Of a DNA stretch of 56,710 bases, positions 40,995 through 50,389 are shown piece by piece. A program made the translations under genes and the position numbers. The notes beneath the pieces are model-generated. The model was not told the DNA's origin. It made no database searches and worked only from the letters and a program-made list of their open reading frames with translations. Location of the stretch: contig JBDRNO010000169.1 of NCBI GenBank assembly GCA_043811005.1, forward strand, positions 1-56,710, in the 5' to 3' direction. This DNA comes from JBDRNO01 sp043811005. Its GTDB lineage: Bacteria > Bacteroidota > Bacteroidia > NORP154. Positions within the stretch are counted from its first letter, which is position 1. Every line of letters starts with the position of its first letter.

Positions 40995-42461
40995 ATGAAT
41001 AAAGCAAAGAAGGTAGCGTTTTACACAATTGGCTGCAAGCTGAACTTTTCTGAAACTTCCACACTTTCGAGACTTTTTACGGGCAGTGGTTTTGATAAGG
41101 TAGGATTTAATGATGAGCCGGATATTTATGTTATCAACACGTGTACAGTTACTGAAAACGCAGACAGAAAGTGCAGGCAAATTATCAGGCAGGTACTGGC
41201 AAAATCGCCGGATGCATGTATTGCCGTGGTAGGGTGTTTTGCACAGATGAAGCCGGATGAGATTGCCGGTATTGAGGGGGTTGATATTGTTTTAGGTACG
41301 GATGAGAAGTTTAATATCGTTGAATATTTTAAAGGGACGAGGGGTGTGGGACGAGGGACGGGAGTTGAGAATTACAGGAAGAGGGGGAAAGCTATAATAA
41401 GGTATTCTGAAATAGACCATATCAATCAATTTATTTCTTCATATTCCATTGATGACAGAGTGCGTTCGTTCTTAAAGATACAGGATGGATGTGACTATTC
41501 CTGTTCTTTTTGTGTTGTTCCTAAGGTGAGGGGAAAAAGCAGGAGCGATACAATTGAAAATATCGTCAATTTGGCTCATGATATTGCCAAAAAGGGGGTG
41601 AAAGAGATTGTATTAACTGGGGTGAATATTGGGGATTTTGGGAAGAACGATACCGATATACTAATGAATACTAATTATACTAATAGAAAGAATCAAAATG
41701 AAACATTTTATGAGTTAATTCAGGAATTAGAAAAAGTTGAGAGTATTGAAAGATTCAGAATATCATCTATTGAGCCCAATTTACTTAGTGATGAGATCAT
41801 TGAATTTATTGCCGGGTCAAAACGTATCATGCCGCATTTTCACATTCCTTTGCAGGCGGGTTCAAACAAAATATTAAAGTTGATGCAAAGGAGATATTCC
41901 AAAGAATTGTTCGAGGAAAGGATAAGGACAATTAAAAAGCTGATACCCCATTGCTGTATCGGTGTGGATGTGATTGTTGGGTTTCCTGGTGAGACAGAAG
42001 AAGATTTTCGGGAAACATGTAATTTATTGAATCAATTGGATATTTCTTATCTTCACGTTTTTCCATATTCTGAAAGGGAGAACACTGTTGCCCTTAATAT
42101 TAAAGGAGCCGTTTCCAAAAAAGAGAGAAATAGCAGGAGCAAAATATTGCAAAATTTATCTGTAAAGAAGAGAAGATTTTTCTATGAGCAAAATCTTAAT
42201 AAAACCGGCTCTGTCTTATTTGAATCGGGAAAATTCGCAAGCTCGCAGCCGGCAAACAGCATTCGGCAAGTTACAGACAAGCCACCTGAAAGCCTCAAAA
42301 TAACTGCCATTGATAGGACATATGATATAATCTATGGATTTACGGAAAATTATATTAAGGTAAAAGCACAATATGACCCTGGTTTAGTAAATCAGGTAAA
42401 AAAAGTTGTACTTTCGGAGATTGATTATGATGGGATTGTTAAGGTGGATAGAATTTGTTAA
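40995..42461 (+). CDS. mtaB: tRNA (t6A37) methylthiotransferase MtaB
   Basis: This 488-residue protein is a methylthiotransferase of the MtaB type. The N-terminal UPF0004 domain carries the three cluster cysteines (Cys14 in TIGCKLN, Cys50 in NTCTVTENAD, Cys81 in VVGCFAQ). The radical-SAM motif CxxxCxxC is at 166-173 (DGCDYSCSFC), and a TRAM-like tail follows with YGFTENYIKVKA. It adds a methylthio group to t6A at position 37 of tRNA. Compared with typical family members (~430-440 residues) it is longer: extra residues occur around 113-126 (KGTRGVGRGTGVEN), encoded by a GGGACG-rich stretch, and around 415-430. These may be repeat-derived. It is followed by an inverted-repeat element and then lgt. 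Confidence 0.95.
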   Translation: MNKAKKVAFYTIGCKLNFSETSTLSRLFTGSGFDKVGFNDEPDIYVINTCTVTENADRKCRQIIRQVLAKSPDACIAVVGCFAQMKPDEIAGIEGVDIVLGTDEKFNIVEYFKGTRGVGRGTGVENYRKRGKAIIRYSEIDHINQFISSYSIDDRVRSFLKIQDGCDYSCSFCVVPKVRGKSRSDTIENIVNLAHDIAKKGVKEIVLTGVNIGDFGKNDTDILMNTNYTNRKNQNETFYELIQELEKVESIERFRISSIEPNLLSDEIIEFIAGSKRIMPHFHIPLQAGSNKILKLMQRRYSKELFEERIRTIKKLIPHCCIGVDVIVGFPGETEEDFRETCNLLNQLDISYLHVFPYSERENTVALNIKGAVSKKERNSRSKILQNLSVKKRRFFYEQNLNKTGSVLFESGKFASSQPANSIRQVTDKPPESLKITAIDRTYDIIYGFTENYIKVKAQYDPGLVNQVKKVVLSEIDYDGIVKVDRIC

Positions 42462-42465
42462 TTAA

Positions 42466-42606
42466 ATGTATCGAATTTTTAATGTTTTGCCACAAAAACA
42501 CTAAAACACTTAATTTCACAAAAATAATTTAGTGGGATTTTGTGCTTTTGAGCTTTAGTGGCTCCGCCAGCTGGCGGATTAATTAACTTGTAAAGCTATG
42601 TTCTTA
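42466..42606. repeat. Long inverted-repeat element, copy 2, with nested CCGCCAGCTGGCGG
   Basis: Arms of 31 nt at 42489-42519 and 42532-42562, left flank TGTATCGAATTTTTAATG, right flank TTAACTTGTAAAGCTATGTT. The T-run seen after the hairpin in copy 1 is replaced by the 14-bp palindrome at 42564-42577, i.e. a repeat within a repeat. It lies between mtaB and lgt. Confidence 0.85.
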
Positions 42607-42750
42607 TATGAAAAATATTTAATTTTGTAATGAATTCTTTTGTTGTTGTTGAACCGGCAAGACATAGAATTAGAAAACTACCAAACTAATAATAATATCC
42701 AGAACATTTCAATCATAAATCGCAATCTCAAATCGTAAATCGCACATCTC

Positions 42751-43902
42751 ATGTATCCTACAATAACTGACCTCATCAAGGACCTCTTCGGTGTTTACAT
42801 CCCCTTACCCATCCAGAGCTTTGGTTTTTTTGTGGCTTTAGCTTTTATAATGGGCGCTTATGTTATGGCAGTAGAGCTTAAAAGGAAAGAAGGTGAGGGA
42901 TTGCTTGAGCCCGTAAAACAAAAGAAGTTGAAAGGAGCGCCTGTAAAGATTACTGAACTTATTATTTCCGCTATTATTGGCTTTGCCCTCGGGTATAAGA
43001 TGTTAGACATTATACTTAACTACGGCCCTTTTGTTGAAGATCCTCAGAGCTTTATCCTTTCTTCAAGAGGGAGCTTCTTAGGAGGCATTATTGGTGGCGT
43101 ATTGTCAGCGTACCTTAAATATAGAGAAAAAGAGAAGAATAAATTGGACGAACCAAAATGGGTTGAAGAAACCCTGCATCCTTACCAGTTAATAGGGAAC
43201 ATTGTGTTGATAGCAGCCGCAGCAGGGTTGTTGGGAGCAAAGATCTTTCATAACCTTGAAAATATTGATGAACTAATTGCCGACCCGGTTGACGCGCTTA
43301 TCTCTTTTAGCGGACTCACATTTTACGGTGGTTTGATATGTGGTACTGTAGCTGTGCTATATTATGTAAAGAAAAAAAATATCGGTATTGTTCATATGGT
43401 TGATATTGCCGCACCGGCATTATTTCTGGCTTATGGTATCGGAAGAATAGGTTGCCAGGTAGCCGGTGACGGTGACTGGGGCATACCTAATGATCTTCCC
43501 CAACCGGCATGGCTGAGCTTCCTGCCTGAGTGGGTATGGGCTTATGATTATCCCAACAATGTGTTTGGAGTGGATCTTCAAAAGGATTTTGCAAGAATGG
43601 GGCTTACAAGCATAACAGGTAAAGCATACCCTACGCCAATATACGAATCAACAATTTGTATTCTGTTATTTGGATTGCTATGGGTAATTCGTAAAAAGAT
43701 CACTATACCGGGAGTTTTGTTTTGTATTTACCTGGTATTAAACGGAATAGAACGGTTTTTTATTGAAAAGATCAGGATTAATGAAGTATACCACATTTTT
43801 GAGTATAAAGTAACGCAGGCAGAGATTATTTCAGTAGTTCTGATAATTGTAGGAGTGATTGGAATTTGGTATTTTATGCGTAGAGAGAGACTTCGCAGCT
43901 AG
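42751..43902 (+). CDS. lgt: Prolipoprotein diacylglyceryl transferase
   Basis: This 383-residue polytopic membrane protein is Lgt, which transfers diacylglyceryl from phosphatidylglycerol to the lipobox cysteine of prolipoproteins. The signature YGIGRIGCQVAGDGDWG, with the conserved arginine and Gly-Asp, is present, as are the SRGSFLGGIIGG motif and about seven membrane helices. It is longer than the E. coli enzyme (291 residues) because of cytoplasmic or periplasmic loops around residues 45-70 and 130-145, a known Bacteroidota trait. It is preceded by AAATCGCAATCTC low-complexity repeats and follows mtaB on the same strand; no close operon partner. Confidence 0.95.
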   Translation: MYPTITDLIKDLFGVYIPLPIQSFGFFVALAFIMGAYVMAVELKRKEGEGLLEPVKQKKLKGAPVKITELIISAIIGFALGYKMLDIILNYGPFVEDPQSFILSSRGSFLGGIIGGVLSAYLKYREKEKNKLDEPKWVEETLHPYQLIGNIVLIAAAAGLLGAKIFHNLENIDELIADPVDALISFSGLTFYGGLICGTVAVLYYVKKKNIGIVHMVDIAAPALFLAYGIGRIGCQVAGDGDWGIPNDLPQPAWLSFLPEWVWAYDYPNNVFGVDLQKDFARMGLTSITGKAYPTPIYESTICILLFGLLWVIRKKITIPGVLFCIYLVLNGIERFFIEKIRINEVYHIFEYKVTQAEIISVVLIIVGVIGIWYFMRRERLRS

Positions 43903-44234
43903 TATAACTTTTCAATAAAATAGTAACATATAATCATGCTATTAAATCTCAAATAACAAATTACAAATCTCAAATCTCAAATAAATACTAATTACCAAAA
44001 AATCAAATTCAAAACAGAATTCGCCTTTCTATTGTTTTTGCGCATTACTTTGTTTGTTTTTTTTGAACATTGGAGTTTGATATTTATTTGTTATTTGGTG
44101 CTTGTCATCCGATAGCTATCGGATTGGAATTTTTAGAACAAGATTATGTATATGTTTTAATGAAACGCTATACTAGTATTATATTGTATGTTTTTCAATA
44201 TCTATATTATTATTACTAATCTCATCAATAGTTT
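43903..44234. other. AT-rich intergenic region with inverted low-complexity repeats
   Basis: No gene is seen in these 332 bases. AAATCTCAAATCTCAAATAA-type units near 43960 are mirrored by GATATTTATTTGTTATTTGG near 44080. A perfect 18-bp palindrome, ATCCGATAGCTATCGGAT, is at 44107-44124. Confidence 0.6.
44107..44124. repeat. 18-bp palindrome ATCCGATAGCTATCGGAT
   Basis: Perfect palindrome; variants at 31075-31092 (inside a gene) and 54573-54590 (intergenic). Confidence 0.88.
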
Positions 44235-45854
44235 TTAACGTGGTTTGGTATAATTTTTTTTCTTTCGGGACAATATCCGGTTTTTCAGCATCCCCTCAAA
44301 AAATGCATGAAGGGGAAATATCAATGCGGCAAGAGCGGCATTAAAAGCGAGCTTAATTGCAGGCGCTCCTCCGGTAAAACGCTCTATATATGGGTCTAAC
44401 AATACCAAAGTAAATTCAAAGAACAGAAGGAATGTAAAAAACACGATACCTTCTGCCCAGCGAACTGGTATAGTCAACCTGCCTAGCATTGACATAACAA
44501 TAAATAACAGTACAATAAATATCAATATCCCCGAATACTGAAGGTTGTTTCTGCGTGCTTCCAGTTCAGCTTTAATCTTCGCCTCCGCTTCTGCCTTTGT
44601 CTTCTCCTCTACCATCTTCTTTTCCATTTCATACCTGGCTTCAATGCGTCCGATTTCTTTTGATTTGTCTTCGTTATGCAAGCTGTCTTGCATCTCGGTA
44701 GAGAGGATATGGTACTCGTATGCTTTTTTATAATAGTCCATTATTTCAGAGGAGGGTAACGAGGATTTTTTACCCATTGCAGCATAGATATTGCTTAACA
44801 TATAAGAAGCTTTTTTGATCTCTTCCGGATAGCCAAGTTCATTACTGATTTCCAAAGAACGGCTGCAATAGTCAATAGCATTATCAAAGTTATTCATGGA
44901 ATAATAAAGACTTCCAATATTATCCAAGGCATTGGCGATTCCTTTCCGGTGATTGATCTCTTCTAATAGTTTTAAACTTTTTAGAGAATATTCCAGCGCC
45001 TTGTCGTAAATGTTCTGAATTTTATATATATATCCGATGTTATTTAAAGATGTAGCAATACCTTGTTTATGATCAATCTCCTCAAATTTATTTAAACATT
45101 TATGATAATATTCCAAAGCTTTATCATACCTGCCCTTGTCATCATAAACCGTTCCGATATTATTCAGGGAAAATGCAGTACCCTGTTGGTCGCCTGTATT
45201 TTCCTTTATTTTTAAGCTTTCAAAATGATGTTTCAATGCCTTATCATACTCGCCTAGATGATGATAGAGCAGACCGATGTTATTCAGTGAGGTGGCAATT
45301 AAATGATTGTGACCAATTGCTCTTGCTTCCTTTAAGCATTTAAAGAAATATTTTAATGCCTTATCGTTCAAACCCCTTAATTGATAGATCATGCCAATAT
45401 TGTTAAGGGAGTAAGCAAGACCTTTTTGGTCACCCAGGTCTTCTTTAATTTTTAGGCTTTTTAAGTAGTATTCCAGCGCTTTTTCGGGTTGTCCCTGATG
45501 TTGATATATAAAGCCGATATTATTAAAGGTAGCAGCTATTCCCTTTTTATAGTCAATTTCCTGAGCCAGTACAAGTGCCTGCCCCCAATAATCTAATGCT
45601 TTATCAGGTTGTGAGCGATAAAATTGTTCCCCGAGAATAAGGAGGATGTTGACTTTTACAGTATCTTGCTTTGCAGTTTGAAGGATGTTTAGAAGACTGT
45701 CGGTTTTTGGATTTATGATTTCGAATTTTGTGGTATCGGTTTGGGCAAAAGAGTTTAGTGTTTCCAGTTTACAGTAAAGACTTACAAGAATGATTATTAT
45801 GATAGTTTTAATCAGATAGTCCACGACTTTGACTTTAGTTATCCTCTTTTTCAT
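44235..45854 (-). CDS. TPR-repeat membrane protein
   Basis: This 539-residue protein has an N-terminal hydrophobic signal or anchor and about seven TPR units in the NxIGxIYxxxGxYDKALEYYxKSLKI style (roughly 70-350). A charged coiled-coil follows (KMVEEKTKAEAEAKIKAELE near 420), then three C-terminal hydrophobic helices (IFIVLLFIVMSMLG, VFFTFLLFFEFTLVLL, LAFNAALAALIFPLHAFF) and a basic tail. This is the sensor half found in many Bacteroidota TPR histidine kinases, but no kinase or other output domain follows. It lies 11 bases downstream of the prolyl oligopeptidase gene, so the two are probably cotranscribed. Function is unknown. Confidence 0.85.
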   Translation of the reverse strand: MKKRITKVKVVDYLIKTIIIIILVSLYCKLETLNSFAQTDTTKFEIINPKTDSLLNILQTAKQDTVKVNILLILGEQFYRSQPDKALDYWGQALVLAQEIDYKKGIAATFNNIGFIYQHQGQPEKALEYYLKSLKIKEDLGDQKGLAYSLNNIGMIYQLRGLNDKALKYFFKCLKEARAIGHNHLIATSLNNIGLLYHHLGEYDKALKHHFESLKIKENTGDQQGTAFSLNNIGTVYDDKGRYDKALEYYHKCLNKFEEIDHKQGIATSLNNIGYIYKIQNIYDKALEYSLKSLKLLEEINHRKGIANALDNIGSLYYSMNNFDNAIDYCSRSLEISNELGYPEEIKKASYMLSNIYAAMGKKSSLPSSEIMDYYKKAYEYHILSTEMQDSLHNEDKSKEIGRIEARYEMEKKMVEEKTKAEAEAKIKAELEARRNNLQYSGILIFIVLLFIVMSMLGRLTIPVRWAEGIVFFTFLLFFEFTLVLLDPYIERFTGGAPAIKLAFNAALAALIFPLHAFFEGMLKNRILSRKKKNYTKPR

Positions 45855-45865
45855 CTCAAAGAAAA

Positions 45866-48013
45866 TTATTCATCACCTGGATAATCCATCCCCAAATTAT
45901 AAAACACAAATGACCAGATGTCGGCACTTTCTTCAATTCTCATGGATGTTGGTTTGCCGGCACCATGTCCTGCCATCACTTCAATACGTATCAAAACAGG
46001 GTTTTCACCCCTGTGTTTTTTCTGCAATGTTGAAATAAATTTAAAAGAATGTGCCGGCACAACCCTGTCATCGTGGTCAGCGGTAGTGACTAAAGTTGCA
46101 GGATATTCCACACCTTTTTTAATATTGTGAAGAGGTGAGTATGAATACAGGTTTTTAAAATGAACGGAATCATCGCTTGACCCGTAATCACCGGTCCATG
46201 CCCAGCCGATAGTGAATTTATGAAAACGCAGCATATCCATAACACCTACACTGGGCAATGCCACTTTGAACAGACCGGGTCGTTGGGTCATGCACGCGCC
46301 TACAAGCAAGCCGCCATTTGAACCGCCGGATATGGCAAGTTTTTCAGGTGATGTGTATTTTTCTCTTATGAGGTATTCAGCTGCAGCGATAAAATCATCA
46401 AAAACGTTTTGTTTATTGAGCTTGGTGCCGGCTTTATGCCATTCTTCTCCATATTCACCGCCACCCCTGATGTTGGCTTCTGCATAGATGCCTCCATTTT
46501 CAAGAAATACAACACTGCTGATACTGAATCCCGGAGTTAAACTGATATTAAATCCTCCATAACCGTATAAAAAGGCAGGATTTTGACCGTTTAATTCAAT
46601 ACCCTTTTTGTGAACAATGAACATGGGTATTCTTGTTCCGTCTTTACTGTTATAAAATACTTGACTAGTTTCGTAAATACTTGTATTAAATCCCAGATCA
46701 ACTTTGTAATGAACAGTTGAGATATTTGTGTTTATGTTGTATTTGTATATGGTTGAAGGAGATGTGAATGTAGAAAAGGAATAAAAGGCAATGCTGTCGT
46801 CTTTTGTCCCACTGAAGGCGGATAAGGTACCAATGGATGGTAGTTCTATTTCATTTTCAAGATCGCCATTAAGATCATAAACATACACTTTGCTATTGGC
46901 ATCTTTCATATATCCGGTAACTATTTTTCCACCGGCAAGGGTTACACTTTCAAGAACATCTTGTTTTTCGGGAATAATATCTTCCCAGTTATCTTCTTCG
47001 GGGTTTTCGGGGTCTATAAATACTAACCTGCATTTAGGTGCATTGTTGTTGGTTTTTACCAATAATAGATTTTTGATATTATCTATAACATTATAGTCGT
47101 ATTCAAATCCTTCGGCAATAAGCTTGAACCCGGTATCTTCTTTTATCAGATCCTTACAATACATTGAATTACCACTTGTGGATTCTGATTCATATAGAAT
47201 TGCAAAACGTTCATCTTCAGTAACATCAACTCCAAAGTTTCTCAGCGGGTGTTTTTTGTCCTGATATATCAGTTTATCTTCACTTTGGTCAGTTCCAACC
47301 TGATGATAATAGACTTTATGGAATTCGTTTTTTTTGGATAATTCCTTTCCTTTTCCGGGGGCATCATACATGCTGTAATAAAATCCGCTATCCTTCCAGG
47401 CAATTCCAGAAAATTTGATCCAATCGAGGGTGTCGCCAAGTGCTTTTCCTGATTCAATATCTATAATAAGAAACCGGTTCCAATCAGATCCTCCTTCGGC
47501 AATACCGTAAGCAGCGTATTTAGCATCATTTGACACACTGAAATCGGTTAAGGCGGTTGTGCCATCCTCTGACAATTTATTGGGGTCTATAAGCACCCTG
47601 GGTTCTCCGTCAATGCCTTTATGAACGTATAGTACGCTCTGGTTCTGGATACCGTCATTTTTATAAAAAAAGTAATATTCGCCTTTCTTGAAGGGTGTTG
47701 AATATTTTGGGTAATTCCATATCCTGGTAAGCCGCTCCCTGATCTTTTCCCTGAATGGGATCTGTGATAAATACCCGAAAGTAACTTCATTTTGTGCTTT
47801 AACCCATTGAGCTGTCTCTTGTGAATTATCATCTTCCAGCCACCTGTATGGGTCGGCTACTTCGGTCCCGAAATAATTATCTACATGGTCCGCTTTTTTG
47901 GTTTCGGGATAACTCAATACGTGTTTATCCTTACCGTTTTGGTAACAGGCAGACAACAGGACTATTACGCTACATGCAATAATATGCATGTGATGACATA
48001 GATTTTTTTTCAT
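45866..48013 (-). CDS. Prolyl oligopeptidase (S9A), lipoprotein
   Basis: This 715-residue serine peptidase has an N-terminal lipoprotein signal (LLSAC, Cys23), the family opening DPYRWLEDDNSQETAQWVKA, a beta-propeller and a C-terminal alpha/beta-hydrolase domain. Catalytic residues are Ser565 (GGSNGG), Asp648 (ADHDDRVVPAHS) and His683 (GHGAGKP). It cleaves short peptides after proline, here in the periplasm or at the outer membrane. The start ATG is at 48013 (MKKNLCHHMHIIAC). The leader contains the long inverted-repeat element copy 3. The TPR gene follows 11 bases later. Confidence 0.96.
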   Translation of the reverse strand: MKKNLCHHMHIIACSVIVLLSACYQNGKDKHVLSYPETKKADHVDNYFGTEVADPYRWLEDDNSQETAQWVKAQNEVTFGYLSQIPFREKIRERLTRIWNYPKYSTPFKKGEYYFFYKNDGIQNQSVLYVHKGIDGEPRVLIDPNKLSEDGTTALTDFSVSNDAKYAAYGIAEGGSDWNRFLIIDIESGKALGDTLDWIKFSGIAWKDSGFYYSMYDAPGKGKELSKKNEFHKVYYHQVGTDQSEDKLIYQDKKHPLRNFGVDVTEDERFAILYESESTSGNSMYCKDLIKEDTGFKLIAEGFEYDYNVIDNIKNLLLVKTNNNAPKCRLVFIDPENPEEDNWEDIIPEKQDVLESVTLAGGKIVTGYMKDANSKVYVYDLNGDLENEIELPSIGTLSAFSGTKDDSIAFYSFSTFTSPSTIYKYNINTNISTVHYKVDLGFNTSIYETSQVFYNSKDGTRIPMFIVHKKGIELNGQNPAFLYGYGGFNISLTPGFSISSVVFLENGGIYAEANIRGGGEYGEEWHKAGTKLNKQNVFDDFIAAAEYLIREKYTSPEKLAISGGSNGGLLVGACMTQRPGLFKVALPSVGVMDMLRFHKFTIGWAWTGDYGSSDDSVHFKNLYSYSPLHNIKKGVEYPATLVTTADHDDRVVPAHSFKFISTLQKKHRGENPVLIRIEVMAGHGAGKPTSMRIEESADIWSFVFYNLGMDYPGDE

Positions 48014-48018
48014 ATTTT

Positions 48019-48262
48019 ATAGTATCGGAATTATAATAATTTGCCACTAAAACACAAAAGCACAAAATTTCACGAAATTACTTTACGAACCTTTTGAATC
48101 CAGGTATATTTATGATAACATTTTTGTGGAATTTAGTGTTTTAGTGCTTTCGTGCCTGCGCACCGAAGTGCTTCGGCACACAGGTGTGGCATTTTTTTTA
48201 TTAATTTACCTGCCTTTGCCGAAACGGCTTCGTGCAGGCAGGCAAAGTTATGTTCTTTTTTC
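48019..48262. repeat. Long inverted-repeat element, copy 3, with two nested palindromes
   Basis: The left arm is 48043-48073; the right arm begins at 48126. The right arm is interrupted by a hairpin (CCTGCGCACCGAAGTGC ... GGCACACAGG, about 48154-48186) and the right flank by a second (CCTGCCTTTGCCG ... GCAGGCAGG, about 48209-48243). The element then ends in AAAGTTATGTTCTTTT. It lies between the prolyl oligopeptidase start and the hydrolase remnant. Confidence 0.75.
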
Positions 48263-48760
48263 CTATGTTTTCAAATTGTCAATAAACGCTGCAATATGGT
48301 CAATGTATTGTTGTTGCAAAATGCCTAATCCTTGCAGGTGATTTCCATTAAATACAATCAAACCTCTATTCTGATTTTTCTTTATTAATTCGTTACAGTC
48401 CTCAACGGTGGTAAAGGTATCTTGTGTTCCAGCAAATAATAGCATTGGAATTTCTATATTATTTACTTTTTCTTTAACTGTTTTTGCACTTATAGGTAAT
48501 AATATTTTTCTATCTTTCTCCTTTTCAATTCTCTTGGCAAGAATGGCAGGGTCTGTAACCACACCTTCTGCAATTAAGAATTCAAATTCGTTCGTTTCTG
48601 TAATCATAAATGCCAATAATGTCCCCATTGACATCCCGTATATTCCTGTTTTGGTTTTTTGATAGTTTTTATTTGCAAATTGAATTACTGTTTGCAGGTC
48701 AGAGGCGAATTCATCATAATACAGTTGGTCACTGTAATACTCAATTTTTTTGCGGCAATT
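48263..48760 (-). pseudogene. 5'-truncated alpha/beta hydrolase
   Basis: The frame from about 48760 reads KKIEYYSDQLYYDEFASDLQ then TVIQFANKNYQK, GIYGMSMGTLLA (nucleophile-elbow GxSxG), PMLLFAGTQDTFTTVEDC (catalytic Asp region) and NGNHLQGLGI (catalytic His). It is the C-terminal two thirds of an alpha/beta hydrolase with all three candidate catalytic residues but no N-terminal strands and no start codon. An ATG at 48634 would give a 123-residue product lacking the start of the elbow. Its 5' end coincides with the GTTAGC boundary of an attC-like segment. Confidence 0.75.
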
Positions 48761-48903
48761 GAAGCTAACGGCTGGGTGCTTATTTCAGTGCGGAAATAAA
48801 GCGCACTTCAATTTCAAACTAAAACAAATTTAATTAATTATAATAAACTTTCCTAACCCACCAAACTCCGCATTGAATAAGCAACTTGTTAGTGCCAATG
48901 CTA
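48761..48903. repeat. attC-like imperfect palindrome downstream of a one-gene cassette
   Basis: In the sense of the minus-strand gene, this begins TAGCATTGGCACTAAC and ends CAGCCGTTAGC, with internal inverted segments (GAAGTGCGCTTTATTTCCGC and a self-complementary CAATGCGG part). CACTAAC and GTTAGC resemble, but do not exactly match, the RYYYAAC/GTTRRRY attC boxes. No integrase is in the window. Confidence 0.4.
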
Positions 48904-48911
48904 TTCTCCTA

Positions 48912-50219
48912 TCAGTCAGTAATTATTATTTTTCCTGTCGTGATAATTTTGTTGTTCTTTGTTAAGCGAATAAAATAAATTCCGCTTGGTAAATTGTCTC
49001 TGTCAATTATTACTTTGACTCCCGAAATATGATTTATTGTTTTTATTTTTTGTCTGTATATATTATAAATGTAAAGTTCTCCATTGTTGATTTCAGAATT
49101 AAATTGAAGTGTAGTTGAAAAGCTAAAAGGATTCGGAAAAGCATTTATTAAGTTATTCATTATAGTTTCTTTTATTCCAGCACTTCCATTATATTTTGCA
49201 ATGTAATTAGCAATATTATTGTCTGCTGTGGTAAAGAGTCCACCTGCATAAAGTTCAGAATTATATACGGCTAATGCCCATACTTCATTATTCATGCCGG
49301 ATCCTAAAGCAGACCAGTTTGTTCCGTTCCACTTGGCAACCCGATTAGCAGAGATACCACCCGCAATAATGAAACGTCCTCCAGCATAAAGGTCTCCGTT
49401 ATAAACAACTAATGCATCTACAAGATCATCCATTCCTGTACCAATTGCTGACCATGTTGTACCATTCCATTTAGCAATTTTATTTGCCGGATTGCCTCCT
49501 GCAGTTGTAAAATGACCACCTGCATATAATTCCCCATTGTAAACTGTCAACGCAGAAACAGGATTGTTCATTCCTGTACCCACTGCTGACCATATTGTAT
49601 CATTCCATTTGGCAATATAATTTGCAGAGTTACCTCCTGCTGTTGTAAAACTTCCTGCTACATATAATTTATTATTGAAAACAGTCAATGCACTAACACC
49701 TAAATTCACCCCCGTGCCCACTGCTGACCAACTTGTTCCATTCCATTTGGCAACACTATTAGTAGTAGTGCTACTTGCTGACAAAAACATTCCTCCAGCA
49801 TAAAGTTCCCCATTATATACCGCTAATGCCGAAACATATTCTGCACCCACATTAGTTCCTATTCCATTGCCAACGCTTGACCAACTTGTTCCGTTAAATT
49901 TCGAAATAGTACACAAATGCAAGGTGTCGCTGCACTGGTAACCTCCTGCATATAGCTCTGAATTATAAACAGCAAGTGAATAAACATTGTTGGTTATATG
50001 CCTATTAGCACTTGACCACGTTGTTCCGTTCCATTTAAGAACATCTCTTGTAGTATCGCTTATATTGTTAAATAGTCCTCCGGCATAAAGTTCGGAATTA
50101 TAGACGGCTAAAGCACCAATACGACCAGTCGGACCTGTTCCTACAGGAGACCAAACTTGTGCTTTTGTGATAGAACTTAGTAATAAAATTACTATCATTA
50201 TTAGAAATATTTTTTTCAT
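48912..50219 (-). CDS. Secreted seven-repeat propeller-like protein with T9SS type A sorting domain
   Basis: From ATG 50219 the 435-residue protein has a signal peptide (KKIFLIMIVILLLSSITKAQ). Seven repeats follow of VSALAVYNGELYAGGxFxxA ... NxIAKWNGTxWSAVGTGM type, as in a beta-propeller. It ends with a type A sorting domain (AFPNPFSFSTTLQF, LYIYNIYRQKI, GIYFIRLTKNNKI). It is probably a surface or secreted protein of unknown ligand. The longer reading from 50333 runs through the boundary repeat and is not needed. The gene is framed by 16-bp perfect inverted repeats at 48888-48903 and 50282-50297 with little extra DNA, like a single-gene cassette. Confidence 0.88.
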   Translation of the reverse strand: MKKIFLIMIVILLLSSITKAQVWSPVGTGPTGRIGALAVYNSELYAGGLFNNISDTTRDVLKWNGTTWSSANRHITNNVYSLAVYNSELYAGGYQCSDTLHLCTISKFNGTSWSSVGNGIGTNVGAEYVSALAVYNGELYAGGMFLSASSTTTNSVAKWNGTSWSAVGTGVNLGVSALTVFNNKLYVAGSFTTAGGNSANYIAKWNDTIWSAVGTGMNNPVSALTVYNGELYAGGHFTTAGGNPANKIAKWNGTTWSAIGTGMDDLVDALVVYNGDLYAGGRFIIAGGISANRVAKWNGTNWSALGSGMNNEVWALAVYNSELYAGGLFTTADNNIANYIAKYNGSAGIKETIMNNLINAFPNPFSFSTTLQFNSEINNGELYIYNIYRQKIKTINHISGVKVIIDRDNLPSGIYFIRLTKNNKIITTGKIIITD

Positions 50220-50281
50220 ATTATTGTCGTCAGTGTTTATAGTGCTGACTCCGTACTTTTTATATTGATTATATCGACTTT

Positions 50282-50297
50282 TAGCATTGGCACTAAC
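50282..50297. repeat. 16-bp inverted repeat, outer boundary of the one-gene cassette
   Basis: TAGCATTGGCACTAAC is the exact reverse complement of 48888-48903 (GTTAGTGCCAATGCTA); it lies 63 bases before the gene's start codon. Confidence 0.9.
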
Positions 50298-50389
50298 GTT
50301 TTGCGGCTTTCTGCTGTGTGGCTTCCCTGACAATAACTATGACTAATGACAACCAGTAACCAGTAACCAGCACCCAGTACCCAGCATCC

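Noticed and set aside
44235..45854. TPR histidine kinase
   Set aside because: The TPR, coiled-coil and membrane parts are there, but no HisKA or ATPase motifs follow, and the next DNA is intergenic.
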